From Flavobacterium aquatile LMG 4008 = ATCC 11947 (GTDB lineage Bacteria > Bacteroidota > Bacteroidia > Flavobacteriales > Flavobacteriaceae): a stretch of 64,000 nt of DNA. The stretch is from the NCBI RefSeq assembly GCF_000757385.1, contig NZ_JRHH01000004.1, positions 186,001 to 250,000 on the forward strand. The letters run 5' to 3'. The translations under genes and the position numbers were made by a program. Under the pieces are notes generated by a model that made no database searches, was not told where the DNA came from, and saw nothing but the letters and a program-made list of their open reading frames with translations. Shown in pieces: positions 25,902 through 35,676 of this stretch (the stretch's first letter is position 1; each line of letters begins with the position of its first letter).

Positions 25902-25932
25902 CAAAAGTAATCAAGAACAAGCAAAATATCAA
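25902..25932 (-). promoter_or_regulatory. promoter of the EbfC gene
   Basis: TTG about 20 nt upstream of TACTTTTG (25909-25902) on the minus strand, 18 bases before the chosen ATG. Confidence 0.5.
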
Positions 25933-26046
25933 TATCAATTTCAAATAATAAACTATAGTTGTTAATTTCCTAGTGGATAACTTAATAGAATTAACATTTA
26001 ATATAGATAGGTTTGCTCTAAATTTGTCGAGAATTTTAATGAAAAT

Positions 26047-28107
26047 ATGAGTACAGAACTACATCCGCCAATTGCCAAAATTATTTCGCACCAATTAGAA
26101 AAACATGGTCATATTCGCACTGATAATTACTATTGGTTAAATGATAGAGAAAATCCAGAAGTTATTGATTATCTCAATAAAGAAAACGAATACTACCAAA
26201 AATCCACCGAACACACAAAGGCATTTCAAAAGGATTTATTTGAGGAAATGAAAGCCAGAATTAAGGAAGACGACGAATCATATCCTTATTTCTATAATGG
26301 ATATTTCTACATCACCCGATTCGAAAAAGGGAAAGATTATCCAATTTATTCTCGTAAAAAAGAATCCTTGACTTCTGCCGAAGAAATTATGTTTGATTGT
26401 AACGAAATGGCTAAGGATTTCACGTATTTTAATTTGAACGGAATCAGTATTAGTGAAGATAATAAATGGGTTTCTTTTGGAGTTGATACGGTTTCTAGAC
26501 GTCAATATACAATTCAGATTAAGAATTTGGAGACCAATGAAATTTTGCCTTTGAAAATTGAAAATACTACTGGTGGTGCGACTTGGGCTAGTGATAATAA
26601 AACCATTTTTTATACAAGAAAGGATGAAGTTACACTTAGATCTGATAAAATTTTCAAACATAAATTAGGTTCCAACCCAGCAGATGATGTTGTAGTTTAT
26701 TTTGAAAAAGATGACACATTTAATGTTACTGTTTACAAATCTAAATCAAAAAAATATTTGATTATTACTTCGGAAAGTACTTTGACTTCTGAATATCAAA
26801 TACTTTTATCATCAACTCCTGATAGCAAATTTAAAGTCTTTCAAAAGCGAACTCGTGAATTAGAATATTCGATTTCGCACTATGAAGACAGTTTTTACAT
26901 TGTAACCAATAAAGATGATGCTACCAATTTCAAACTAATGAAAACTCCAGAAGATAAAACATCAAAGGAAAATTGGGTTGATTTGATTTCGCATCGCGAG
27001 GAAGTTTTATTGGAAGGAATTGATATTTTCAAAGATTATTTGGTTGTTTCTGAGCGTTTTGATGGTTTGAATAAAATTAGAATAATGCCATGGAATGGAG
27101 GAGAAGAGTATTATTTGCCATTTGAACTAGAAACTTACACTGCATACACAACTACAAATATCGATTTTGATACTGAGATTTTACGTTATGGATACCAATC
27201 TATGGCAACGCCTTCTTCTATAATCGATTTTAATATGCGAACCAAAGAGAAAACGGTTTTGAAAGAACAAGAAGTTCTTGGAGGAAAATTCGATAAAAAT
27301 AATTATATTGAAGAACGCATTTGGGCAACTGCAATCGACGGAACAAAAGTGCCAATTTCAATGGTTTATCGAAAAGGAATTAAACTAAATGGACAAAATC
27401 CATTCTTACTGTATGCCTATGGTTCTTATGGAATGACTATGGATCCTTATTTTTCTACAACACGATTGAGTTTGTTAGATAGAGGATTTATCTACGCCAT
27501 CTCGCATGTTCGTGGTGGAGAAGATTTAGGTAGAAATTGGTATGAAGATGGAAAATTATTAAAAAAGAAAAATACATTTACCGATTTTATTGATTGTTCT
27601 AAATATGTAATTGAGCAAAAATATACTTCACCAGAACATTTATATGCCGAAGGTGGATCTGCAGGAGGATTATTGATGGGTGCAATTATTAATATGAATC
27701 CCGAATTATATAACGGAGTTATCGCTCAAGTACCTTTTGTAGATGTTGTCACAACGATGTTAGACGAAACAATTCCGTTAACGACAGGAGAATATGATGA
27801 ATGGGGAAATCCAAATAAAAAGAAATATTACAATTATATGTTATCCTATTCGCCTTATGATAATGTGGAGAAAAAAGAATATCCTAATATGTATATTTCA
27901 ACAGGGTTACATGATTCTCAGGTACAATACTGGGAACCAGCGAAATGGGTCGCTAAATTAAGAGTTTACAAAACTAACGATAAGCAATTATACTTAGATA
28001 CCAACATGGAAGCAGGTCATGGCGGAGCTTCTGGACGATTTGAAGCACTAAAAGAAGTGGCTAAAGAATTCACTTTTTTGTTAGATTTGGAAAAAATTGA
28101 AAGATAG
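26047..28107 (+). CDS. ptrB: oligopeptidase B (S9 family)
   Basis: 686 residues, no signal peptide, so cytoplasmic. A seven-bladed propeller region is followed by an alpha/beta-hydrolase domain. Catalytic Ser in [13 protein letters not shown], Asp in [14 protein letters not shown] and His in [14 protein letters not shown] form the S9A triad. It cleaves short peptides after basic residues. A -7 candidate TAGGTTTG lies at 26008-26015, without a clear -33. Confidence 0.93.
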   Translation: MSTELHPPIAKIISHQLEKHGHIRTDNYYWLNDRENPEVIDYLNKENEYYQKSTEHTKAFQKDLFEEMKARIKEDDESYPYFYNGYFYITRFEKGKDYPIYSRKKESLTSAEEIMFDCNEMAKDFTYFNLNGISISEDNKWVSFGVDTVSRRQYTIQIKNLETNEILPLKIENTTGGATWASDNKTIFYTRKDEVTLRSDKIFKHKLGSNPADDVVVYFEKDDTFNVTVYKSKSKKYLIITSESTLTSEYQILLSSTPDSKFKVFQKRTRELEYSISHYEDSFYIVTNKDDATNFKLMKTPEDKTSKENWVDLISHREEVLLEGIDIFKDYLVVSERFDGLNKIRIMPWNGGEEYYLPFELETYTAYTTTNIDFDTEILRYGYQSMATPSSIIDFNMRTKEKTVLKEQEVLGGKFDKNNYIEERIWATAIDGTKVPISMVYRKGIKLNGQNPFLLYAYGSYGMTMDPYFSTTRLSLLDRGFIYAISHVRGGEDLGRNWYEDGKLLKKKNTFTDFIDCSKYVIEQKYTSPEHLYAEGGSAGGLLMGAIINMNPELYNGVIAQVPFVDVVTTMLDETIPLTTGEYDEWGNPNKKKYYNYMLSYSPYDNVEKKEYPNMYISTGLHDSQVQYWEPAKWVAKLRVYKTNDKQLYLDTNMEAGHGGASGRFEALKEVAKEFTFLLDLEKIER

Positions 28108-28130
28108 TTTAAAATAATTTATTAAATTTG
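28097..28130 (+). promoter_or_regulatory. probable promoter of the cysteine synthase family gene
   Basis: TTG (28097-28099), 23 nt, TAAATTTG (28123-28130); the spacing is at the long end of the accepted range. The -33 part lies inside the end of the oligopeptidase gene. Confidence 0.45.
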
Positions 28131-28186
28131 CAAGGTTTTGAGGTTCATTTTTATATCCTTTAATTGCCTCAACAAATATTTTATTT

Positions 28187-29227
28187 ATGAAAGAAGAAAT
28201 AAAAGCCTTTAACAACGTACTGGAATTAATAGGAAATACACCTTTAATTAAGCTTAATAAAGTAACCGAGAATTTAGAAGGGAATTTTTATGCCAAGGTA
28301 GAAGCCTTCAATCCAGGACATTCAACTAAAGATCGAATTGCTTTATATATCATTGAAGAGGCCGAAAAAAGAGGAATCTTAAAACCTGGTGATACAATTA
28401 TTGAAACTACTTCTGGAAATACTGGATTTAGTTTAGCAATGGTTAGCATTATCAAAGGTTACGATTGTATTCTAGCAGTTAGTTCTAAATCGTCTAAAGA
28501 CAAAATAGACATGTTGCGCACAATGGGAGCGAAAGTGTATGTTTGTCCAGCACACGTATCTGCAGATGATGATCGTTCGTATTATAATGTTGCCAAAAGG
28601 TTACATGAAGAAACGAAAGGTTCGGTATACATCAATCAATATTTCAACGAATTGAATGTTGATGCACATTACAAATCTACTGGTCCAGAAATTTGGGAAC
28701 AAACAAACGGAAAAATAACTCACCTTGTAGCCTGCAGCGGAACTGGAGGAACAATCTCTGGAACGGCTCGTTTCTTAAAAGAACAAAATCCAAATATTAG
28801 AATTTTAGGAGTTGATGCTTTTGGTTCGGTTTTGAAAAAATACCATGAAACAAAGGAGTTTGATAATGATGAAATTTATCCTTACCGAATAGAAGGTTTA
28901 GGAAAAAACTTAATTCCATCGGCTACCGATTTTGATGTTATCGATAAATTTATGAAAGTAACTGATGAGGAAAGTGCTCACGTTACAAGAGAGATAGCCA
29001 AAACAGAAGGATTATTTGTTGGTTATACATCGGGTGCAGTTGTTCAAGCAATTCGTCAATATGCAGCCGAAGGAGAATTTGATGAAAACAGTAATGTAAT
29101 TGCTATTTTTCCAGATCATGGCTCACGTTACATGAGCAAAGTATTTAGTGATGAATGGATGAACGATCAAGGTTTCTTTGATAGCATAAATGCTGAAGAA
29201 GTTCAGAAAATTGAATTTATAAAATAA
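28187..29227 (+). CDS. PLP-dependent cysteine synthase family enzyme
   Basis: 346 residues of the cysteine synthase / cystathionine beta-synthase fold. [12 protein letters not shown] opens the domain, the PLP lysine is in GHSTKDRIA, the substrate loop is [12 protein letters not shown], and the phosphate cradle is [15 protein letters not shown]. It could make cysteine from O-acetylserine or cystathionine from serine and homocysteine; it has no CBS regulatory domain. No other sulfur gene is adjacent, so the exact substrate stays open. Confidence 0.88.
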   Translation: MKEEIKAFNNVLELIGNTPLIKLNKVTENLEGNFYAKVEAFNPGHSTKDRIALYIIEEAEKRGILKPGDTIIETTSGNTGFSLAMVSIIKGYDCILAVSSKSSKDKIDMLRTMGAKVYVCPAHVSADDDRSYYNVAKRLHEETKGSVYINQYFNELNVDAHYKSTGPEIWEQTNGKITHLVACSGTGGTISGTARFLKEQNPNIRILGVDAFGSVLKKYHETKEFDNDEIYPYRIEGLGKNLIPSATDFDVIDKFMKVTDEESAHVTREIAKTEGLFVGYTSGAVVQAIRQYAAEGEFDENSNVIAIFPDHGSRYMSKVFSDEWMNDQGFFDSINAEEVQKIEFIK

Positions 29228-29249
29228 TATTTAATTAGCATAAACTAAA

Positions 29250-29277
29250 AAACTCCGATAAATCATCGGAGTTTTTG
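29250..29277 (+). terminator. intrinsic terminator
   Basis: Perfect 10-bp stem AAACTCCGAT / ATCGGAGTTT, loop AAATC, followed by T-rich sequence, between the convergent PLP enzyme and SPFH genes. Confidence 0.88.
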
Positions 29278-29295
29278 CTTTTTAGTTATTATGAA

Positions 29296-31206
29296 TTATT
29301 TTTTCTTAATATCCTGATGATCATTTTTAGTATCCATCATTTCCATTAATTTCATTCCGAGTAGGCCACTAATTCCGCCTTCCGAGCCATTGGTTCCTGA
29401 GATTAAAACATCTGGAATTACCTTGATATTTCCTTTGCCAATTTCCTCTGTAATTTTGTATTTAGCAAAGTTATCTTCGCCCATTGCAGAAACTTGTAAC
29501 TGATAAGCTTCGGCAGTAGATTTACCAATTGCCATAATTTTCTCAGCTTCGGCCAAACCTGTTTTTGAAATTTTCTCAGCTTCTGCACTTGCATTAAGTT
29601 TTGTTGCTTCTGCTTGTGCGCCAGCTCTTGCTTTGGTCGCCTCTGCTTCGGCATTAGCTCGCATTTTTGTAGCTTCTGCTTCTGCATTTACATTTAATTT
29701 CAAACTTGTTGCGTCACCTTCTGCTTTCTTTACTGTTGCATCGGCAGTTCTTTGAGCAATCTCGACACTTTGAGAAGCTTTTACAATTTCTTTTTGCATA
29801 TCTGCAATAGCTGTTTCTTTTTCAACACCTTGACGTTGCTCTTGTGCCATTCTTTGTGTTTGATAGGTTTTTTGCTCTTCTTCAGCTATTTTTCTATCAG
29901 TTAATGTTTTCATTAATGAGTCTGGAGGAACAATGTCTCCAATTAAAGTGTCTACTGCATTCACATTATATTCATCCAAAACCGCTTTAATATGATTCTT
30001 AGCAGATTCTTGTCTTTCTTTACGTGTACTTAAGAACGAAATTACATCGCTATCTTGTGCAGAGTTTCTAAAATAGTTACCAATTGTAGGTTCTAATACT
30101 TGAGAAACCAAATTGGTCATGCTTCCAAAACGAGCAATTACTTTTGGTGCTTCGTTGGCTGGAACGTGAATGATTTGTGCCACATCCAAATTAAATGGGA
30201 AACCATCTTTTGAACGAACGGTAATTGTAGATAAATTTTTATCTAAATCATGTGACTCACTTCTGGCATTTGCCCAGTTTAAAACCAAATTCGTTGTTGG
30301 AACAGGTTCAAGTTTTGTTGTATATTTATTCAAAGCATATTTTCCAGGTCCAAAAGGTTCCATCCATACACCACGTTGTCCTTTAGAAACTATATTTCCG
30401 TGTTTAAAGGTATCTCCAGTGACGTCTTTTCCGTCTTCACCAATGTAAGAAATAACTACTCCTACGTAACCAATTGGCACATCTGTCATTGGGTTTTGTT
30501 CAATTTGAATAGCCCAAGTATTGATATAATAGGAACCGGCTAACATCACTTGTGGTTGCAATCCACGATTTCCGCCTTTCTCTAAGAAATAATCAAAGTC
30601 TTGAAAGTTATTGTGTCCATCTACAAATTTACCAGCAATTTGTCCTTGCGGAATCGGATCTCCATCTAGAGCTGTAACGATACCAACCATATTTTCAAAA
30701 ATTTTGATTTGTTCTGCCATAACAATTTCAAATAAAAACGTATTGATACGATAGGAACCTGTTGTAATAAATGCCGATTGGCGACCTTTTTGTCCACCAT
30801 TATTTAAGAAAGCTGTTGCATCTTGAAAATTGTCGCTTTCTACTTTTCGGGCTAAAATTCTACCTGTGGGAATTTCTTGTCCGTCCTTGCTTAATACTAA
30901 ACCAATTTTTCCTTCGGGAATTATAGTAAACGCAGTCATATCAACAGAGTATTGCCAAATCCACATTCCCCAATATAATCCAGGAGCAAGTGTTTGAGCT
31001 TGAAATCCTGCTTCGCCTTTAGTTGCAATGATTCTGCTATCAGGAAGTGATTTATCAGCTCCAAAAAGAACGAATTTTTTGGTAACTAAACCAATTTTAT
31101 CTTCGGGAACGATTACCATTCCGAAGAAAAATCTTAAAACAAATTTGTAAAGAATTACAGATAAAACAATAGGAATTACCCACCATAATGTAAAAAATGT
31201 TGTCAT
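29296..31206 (-). CDS. SPFH/flotillin-like membrane protein with repeated N-terminal modules
   Basis: 636 residues. An N-terminal membrane helix (about 4-28) is followed by four similar modules of 60-70 residues, each starting with a line such as VPEDKIGLVTKKF, PEGKIGLVLSKDGQEI, ENMVGIVTALDGDPI or PIGYVGVVISYIGEDG and ending in an aromatic strand. An SPFH domain with ARFGSMTNLVSQVLEPTIGN follows, then a long coiled coil (about 440-580) of AEAEATK repeats and a Gly-rich tail. Such proteins scaffold membrane microdomains or protein quality control. Nearly all known flotillins have one N-terminal SPFH region; the module repetition is unusual. Confidence 0.85.
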   Translation of the reverse strand: MTTFFTLWWVIPIVLSVILYKFVLRFFFGMVIVPEDKIGLVTKKFVLFGADKSLPDSRIIATKGEAGFQAQTLAPGLYWGMWIWQYSVDMTAFTIIPEGKIGLVLSKDGQEIPTGRILARKVESDNFQDATAFLNNGGQKGRQSAFITTGSYRINTFLFEIVMAEQIKIFENMVGIVTALDGDPIPQGQIAGKFVDGHNNFQDFDYFLEKGGNRGLQPQVMLAGSYYINTWAIQIEQNPMTDVPIGYVGVVISYIGEDGKDVTGDTFKHGNIVSKGQRGVWMEPFGPGKYALNKYTTKLEPVPTTNLVLNWANARSESHDLDKNLSTITVRSKDGFPFNLDVAQIIHVPANEAPKVIARFGSMTNLVSQVLEPTIGNYFRNSAQDSDVISFLSTRKERQESAKNHIKAVLDEYNVNAVDTLIGDIVPPDSLMKTLTDRKIAEEEQKTYQTQRMAQEQRQGVEKETAIADMQKEIVKASQSVEIAQRTADATVKKAEGDATSLKLNVNAEAEATKMRANAEAEATKARAGAQAEATKLNASAEAEKISKTGLAEAEKIMAIGKSTAEAYQLQVSAMGEDNFAKYKITEEIGKGNIKVIPDVLISGTNGSEGGISGLLGMKLMEMMDTKNDHQDIKKK

Positions 31207-31480
31207 GTTATAAATTTTAAAAATAAAAAAAGGGTTTTTGATTTTTGATAGAAGTATAAGATTATAAATCGTAAATCAGGTAATTCACTTACCACAAACT
31301 CATAGTACTAGTTGGTTTTGAGTTTAGTTTTTGAAATACAACACGTCGTTGTGTCATTTTAGAATTAGTTCTATTTTAAAATCTTTTATTATACGAAGTA
31401 CTTGTTAAAAAGTTACAAATTTTTCATACAATTATTTTTATATATTTAATAATGATTTATAAATCAGTATTTTATAAAAT
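31207..31480. other. intergenic stretch without recognised gene
   Basis: AT-rich upstream region of the SPFH gene. I see only a small 5-bp hairpin around ACAAC-ACGTC-GTTGT near 31337 and no open frame with protein character. The 3' end of yebC with its terminator occupies the remainder of the gap. Confidence 0.5.
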
Positions 31481-31511
31481 AAAAAAAAACTCCAAGTTTC
31501 CTTGAAGTTTA
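31481..31511 (-). terminator. intrinsic terminator of yebC
   Basis: On the minus strand AAACTTCAAG-GAAA-CTTGGAGTTT (one G-U pair, GNRA loop) followed by nine T. Confidence 0.88.
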
Positions 31512-31542
31512 AATTTAATATCTAAAATTTGATTTCTGAAAT

Positions 31543-32259
31543 TTATTCCGATTCATCCATCGTGTGATAAACGTTCATCACATCATCGTCTTCTTCAATT
31601 TTTTCTATTAATTTTTCTACATCAGCAATTTCAGAAGCAGAAAGTTTTTTTGTTATTTGTGGAATTCTTTCAAATCCAGAAGATAAAATTTCAATTCCGC
31701 GAGCTTCTAATTCTTTTTGAATGGCACCAAAACTTCCGAAAGGTGCATAGATTAAAATTCCGTCTTCGTCAGCAAATATTTCTTCTGCTCCAAAATCAAT
31801 GAATTCCAATTCCATTTCTTCAATATCTACATTGTTGTTAGGAATTCTAAAATTACATGTGTGATCAAACATAAATTCTACCGAACCTTGTGTTCCCATT
31901 GTTCCATTACATTTGTTGAAATAACTTCTAATGTTAGCAACAGTTCTGTTGTTATTGTCGGTAGCTGTTTCAATTAAAAGTGCAATTCCGTGTGGTGCGT
32001 AACCTTCAAAAAGTTGTTCTTTGTAGTTAGCGGTATCTTTGTCAGTTGCTTTTTTTATTGCACGTTCAACGTTTTCTTTAGGCATATTTGCCGCCTTAGC
32101 ATTTTGAATAACGGCACGCAAACGTGAGTTGGCTTCCGGATTTGGTCCGCCTTCTTTTACAGCCATTACAATATCTTTTCCAATACGAGTAAACGCTTTA
32201 GCCATCGCTGACCAACGTTTCATTTTTCTACCTTTTCTAAATTCGAACGCTCTTCCCAT
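31543..32259 (-). CDS. YebC/PmpR family regulatory protein
   Basis: 238 residues, the family length. MGRAFEFRKGRKMKRWSAMAKAF and the following GGPNPEANSRLR region match the N-terminal domain of YebC proteins, described as transcriptional regulators and more recently as helpers of translation through proline runs. The C-terminus is acidic (KIEEDDDVMNVYHTMDE). It has a clear promoter and terminator of its own. Confidence 0.93.
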   Translation of the reverse strand: MGRAFEFRKGRKMKRWSAMAKAFTRIGKDIVMAVKEGGPNPEANSRLRAVIQNAKAANMPKENVERAIKKATDKDTANYKEQLFEGYAPHGIALLIETATDNNNRTVANIRSYFNKCNGTMGTQGSVEFMFDHTCNFRIPNNNVDIEEMELEFIDFGAEEIFADEDGILIYAPFGSFGAIQKELEARGIEILSSGFERIPQITKKLSASEIADVEKLIEKIEEDDDVMNVYHTMDESE

Positions 32260-32321
32260 TTCTTATTTTTTAATCTGGATTTGTTTCAGATTCTGTTTCA
32301 GTTAGTTTTAATTTCAGTTTG

Positions 32322-32352
32322 CAAAAATAGTGTAATATTCTATTTTTTCAAA
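32322..32352 (-). promoter_or_regulatory. promoter of yebC
   Basis: TTTG (32352-32349), exactly 19 nt, TATTTTTG (32329-32322) on the minus strand, 63 bases before the start codon. Confidence 0.75.
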
Positions 32353-32370
32353 TCTAATTTTTATACAAAT

Positions 32371-33402
32371 TTAATCTTGTGGCACATGTCTTGAAATAAA
32401 AGTGTCACCACTAACATTCCAATTATTTATTGTTGCTGATTTATCTTGAAAATTTTGCTTACTTAATTTATTATAAGTGTCAATTTCTTTATTCACTTGT
32501 TTAACCAAACCATTGTAATTATCAACTTCCTCTTTAGTACGTTCTTTTTCAGATTTACTTTCGAGTGTTTTTTGTGCCGTTTCAAATTTGTCATTGAACA
32601 TAATAAAATCAACCGTTTTTGGAACATATTTTTCAGCTTGATTTTTATAATATTCTAATGCTTTTTTTGTTGTAGTAGTCAACGATGAATCATTATTATA
32701 AGGTTGGATTAATTTAATTTTCAATAAACCTTCGTCGGCATATTGAATTAGAGCATTCTTATTTTGTTCTATGGCAGCCAAATCTTTATTTTCAATGGCT
32801 TTAGAAAGATTGGCATCTGTGAAATTTACTTTGAAAAATATTAGATACAAAGCGGTGTGATAATCAAAAACTTCGTTTGAAATTTTTATTTTTTTAGACA
32901 AATCCGATTCTTCTTCAGATAAAGTAATATTGTATTTTGCAGCAAATGCTCGGTATGAATTTTGCGCTTTTTCACTTTCACTATCTAACTTTTCATTTAC
33001 TAAATCTCTGGCCAATAGGTAAGCTTCCATGGCATCATAAGATTGTTCTGCAACTTCTTGCATGTTGATGATTTTGTCGTATTCTTCATTCAGATTTTTT
33101 TCGCAAAAGTCAAAATACTGAATTACCTGATTTTTGTATTCAACATCACCTTTGTAACCATCTTTTATCGAGCCAATTTTAGTTTTTGCATTCTGAATCG
33201 TTTTAACTAATTGCTTTCTATTACTATCAATGCGTCTTGCACTTTTAGAATGTGCTACAGCAGATGTATATTTCCAAGTACTTTTAGAAATAATTACTTG
33301 CTCTTTGTTGATGAACATCAAATAATCTAAAGGTGTTTTAAAATTTTGTGCAATGGCAGATACGTTAACAAACAGTATCAAAAGAAGTAGTTTTTTTTTC
33401 AT
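32371..33402 (-). CDS. exported helical protein, probably LIC11966-type surface protein
   Basis: 343 residues with a signal peptide (MKKKLLLLILFVNVSAIAQ). The mature part is largely helical with a charged composition; the segment TSAVAHSKSARRIDSNRKQL near residue 47 resembles LIC11966-family surface proteins, a family of unknown function. It starts 7 bases after the protease gene, so the two are co-transcribed and may be partner and processing enzyme, but this is only inferred. Confidence 0.6.
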   Translation of the reverse strand: MKKKLLLLILFVNVSAIAQNFKTPLDYLMFINKEQVIISKSTWKYTSAVAHSKSARRIDSNRKQLVKTIQNAKTKIGSIKDGYKGDVEYKNQVIQYFDFCEKNLNEEYDKIINMQEVAEQSYDAMEAYLLARDLVNEKLDSESEKAQNSYRAFAAKYNITLSEEESDLSKKIKISNEVFDYHTALYLIFFKVNFTDANLSKAIENKDLAAIEQNKNALIQYADEGLLKIKLIQPYNNDSSLTTTTKKALEYYKNQAEKYVPKTVDFIMFNDKFETAQKTLESKSEKERTKEEVDNYNGLVKQVNKEIDTYNKLSKQNFQDKSATINNWNVSGDTFISRHVPQD

Positions 33403-33409
33403 ATAAATT

Positions 33410-35428
33410 TTATTTGCTTTTTAAATCGTTGATAATATTTACGGCTTCAATAATGTGTAGATTACTTTTTATAGCTTTTATCTTTTCGGTATTACTACTT
33501 TTCAGATAATCATCAAATTGTTGGTAGGCAACGTCAATCGAATTTCGTTTTACTTCGATAGGATATTCTTTCGATGCCACATCTTTTAATTCTTTCCAAA
33601 ACGAATTCATTTTAGAAACTTCATCATAAACAGCGTTAAATTCCAATAAAATAGGAGCTAAGTCGTATTCATATATTGTATCGATTTTTGAATTTAATTC
33701 GCTAACCGATTTTAAAATTTCATTACTACTAACTCTTTTTTTGCTTTCTTCGACTACTTCCAATTTGAACGGATTAACAAAAGCACTATATCGTAAAACA
33801 CCTTTTATAACATCATTTTTAATTGCAGTTTCATTTTCACTTTCTCTCGGCATTTGCTTATCAAATAATGTAGGTATTACAACATCTGGAGTAATACCAA
33901 TAGTTTGATTGCTTTTGCCTGATATTCTGTAAAATTCTTCTATAGTGATTTTAATGAACTCGTCAGGATTTTTACCTTCAGACAAAGGAACAACCGTTTG
34001 CATTGTCGCTTTTCCATGTGATTGATTTCCAATAACTATTGCGCGGTCATAATCTTGCATGGTATTGGTGAAAAACTCACTTGCCGATGCTGAAAAACCA
34101 TTTATTAAAACAACCATCGGACCTAAATATAGACTTCCTCTATTTGGATCTTTTATGGTTTCTTTCTTACCATTTTTATCATTCATTATTGCAATCGGAC
34201 CAATGTCAATAAAAGAACCAGTAAGTTTTATTGCTTCTTCCATAGAACCGCCGCCATTGTTTTCTAAATCAATGATTAAGCCATCTATTTTATCTTCTTT
34301 TAGCTTGTAGATTTCTTTAGCAACATCATCACTCACATTGGTTTTTCCGTTTTCAAACTTGCCATAAAAACTCGGAATTCTTATATATCCTGTTCGATTA
34401 TTGTCTTTTTCTAAAATGTAACTGTAAACGTTATTTTCGTAATTTTTGAGAACTTTTTTGGTAAGATTCACAGTATAAACTTCTCCAGTTTTTTTTCTGA
34501 GAGTAAAATCAGCATTTTTGTATTCACTGGAGCTAAATATTGATTCTATTTTATTCATTGAAGAACAAGCAATTTCGTATTCTTCGTTTTTATGTTTGAT
34601 TTTTATAATTTGATCACCACTTTCTATTTTTTCAGTAAAATAAGCCGAACTTCCTGGGACAACTTCATCAACAATAATTTCATCTTTTTCATTCATAGAA
34701 ACGGACATTCCAAACGATAAATTGTCTGCGCTTACAGCAGAAAAGAAACTCGATTTATCACTTTCTGAAAGGTACATTGTGTGTGGATCAAAATAGGAGC
34801 AGAAAACCGAAAAGAATTTTGAATTAAAATCTTTGACACTCAATTGCAAACTAGAATATTTACATAAATAACTTTCGAAAACCTTTTCTTTAGCAGTTAA
34901 AGAGATTTTAGAAAAATTGGTAACTATAGAATCTTTATTAGTACTTATTTCAGCAATTTCCCTTAAAACATGGAATAAAATTCGCTTTTTATAACGGTTT
35001 TTAAGTTCTTTTTCATCCTTTGAATAAGGAAAAGAATTCTTTGAAAACTCAATATATTCAGAACTTTTTAAAGCAAAAGGTTCCGATTTAATTGATTCAA
35101 TAGTATTTTTATAGCGTTCAATAGCAATGCTGTAGGCTTTGTAAAAATCAGTAAGGAAATCACAATTATTTTCAATAATGTAATTATCAATTTTATACTG
35201 ATGCTTTTTTAGATTTTTAATTTCAATTTCTGTAAACAAACGATTGTCTTCATCAATATTTTTAAGAAATTCATTAAATACATAAACCGAGAGACTATCA
35301 TCAACAGGTTTTGGTTTGTAATGTTTATCTTGAATAATTGTATTGATAGTTGCCAAAGTTCCGCAAGGATTCTTTTCGCTTTGCGCAAAACCTATAATGG
35401 GAAGTAAAATGAATAGTATCTTTTTCAA
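33410..35428 (-). CDS. carboxy-terminal processing (tail-specific) peptidase, S41 family
   Basis: About 672 residues. An N-terminal signal (KKILFILLPIIGFAQ), a helical tail-specific protease N-domain, a PDZ domain (about 230-310, GMSVSMNEKDEIIVDEVVPGS) and an S41 catalytic domain are present; the Ser is in INGFSASASEFF and the Lys in GNQSHGKATMQTV. It degrades or trims periplasmic proteins. No ATG exists in frame upstream of the signal peptide: candidate starts are TTG codons, the farthest at 35458; the TTG at 35428 gives the best signal peptide. The 5' end runs into a 19-bp tandem array. Confidence 0.85.
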   Translation of the reverse strand: MKKILFILLPIIGFAQSEKNPCGTLATINTIIQDKHYKPKPVDDSLSVYVFNEFLKNIDEDNRLFTEIEIKNLKKHQYKIDNYIIENNCDFLTDFYKAYSIAIERYKNTIESIKSEPFALKSSEYIEFSKNSFPYSKDEKELKNRYKKRILFHVLREIAEISTNKDSIVTNFSKISLTAKEKVFESYLCKYSSLQLSVKDFNSKFFSVFCSYFDPHTMYLSESDKSSFFSAVSADNLSFGMSVSMNEKDEIIVDEVVPGSSAYFTEKIESGDQIIKIKHKNEEYEIACSSMNKIESIFSSSEYKNADFTLRKKTGEVYTVNLTKKVLKNYENNVYSYILEKDNNRTGYIRIPSFYGKFENGKTNVSDDVAKEIYKLKEDKIDGLIIDLENNGGGSMEEAIKLTGSFIDIGPIAIMNDKNGKKETIKDPNRGSLYLGPMVVLINGFSASASEFFTNTMQDYDRAIVIGNQSHGKATMQTVVPLSEGKNPDEFIKITIEEFYRISGKSNQTIGITPDVVIPTLFDKQMPRESENETAIKNDVIKGVLRYSAFVNPFKLEVVEESKKRVSSNEILKSVSELNSKIDTIYEYDLAPILLEFNAVYDEVSKMNSFWKELKDVASKEYPIEVKRNSIDVAYQQFDDYLKSSNTEKIKAIKSNLHIIEAVNIINDLKSK

Positions 35429-35450
35429 ATTCAATAGCAATTTCGATTTC

Positions 35451-35545
35451 AATTTCAAAAATCAATTTCAACTTCAAAAATCAATTTCAACTTCAAAAAT
35501 CAATTTCAACTTCAAAAATCAATTTCAACTTCAAAAATCAATTTC
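35451..35545. repeat. tandem array of a 19-bp unit
   Basis: About 4.5 copies of AATTTCAACTTCAAAAATC, four of them near perfect (starting at 35464, 35483, 35502 and 35521), immediately upstream of and touching the 5' end of the processing protease gene. It is non-coding on the strand of that gene. Confidence 0.85.
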
Positions 35546-35598
35546 AATACCATATTTTTCATCATATTTTAAGAAGTTATAAAATCTAAAAATTCGAT

Positions 35599-35668
35599 GT
35601 TGACTTTTCAATTTGATTTTTGAAATTGAATTTTGTAATTGATTTTTGAAGTTGACTTTTGTAATTGT
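35599..35668. repeat. inverted, degenerate partner of the 19-bp array
   Basis: GATTTTTGAAATTGAATTTT and GATTTTTGAAGTTGACTTTT are reverse complements of the 19-bp unit with changes. With the array at 35451-35545 they could form a long hairpin of about 60-90 bp in the gap between gcvT and the protease gene. Confidence 0.6.
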
Positions 35669-35676
35669 TTTTGCAA

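Noticed and set aside
29418..29687. Lys/Gln-rich frame within the SPFH gene
   Set aside because: It is an alternative frame of the AEAEATK coiled coil.
35343..35582. 79-residue plus-strand frame with repeating NFNFKNQFQLQKSIS
   Set aside because: It is a by-product of the 19-bp tandem array, which is not a multiple of three and lies in the leader of the minus-strand protease.
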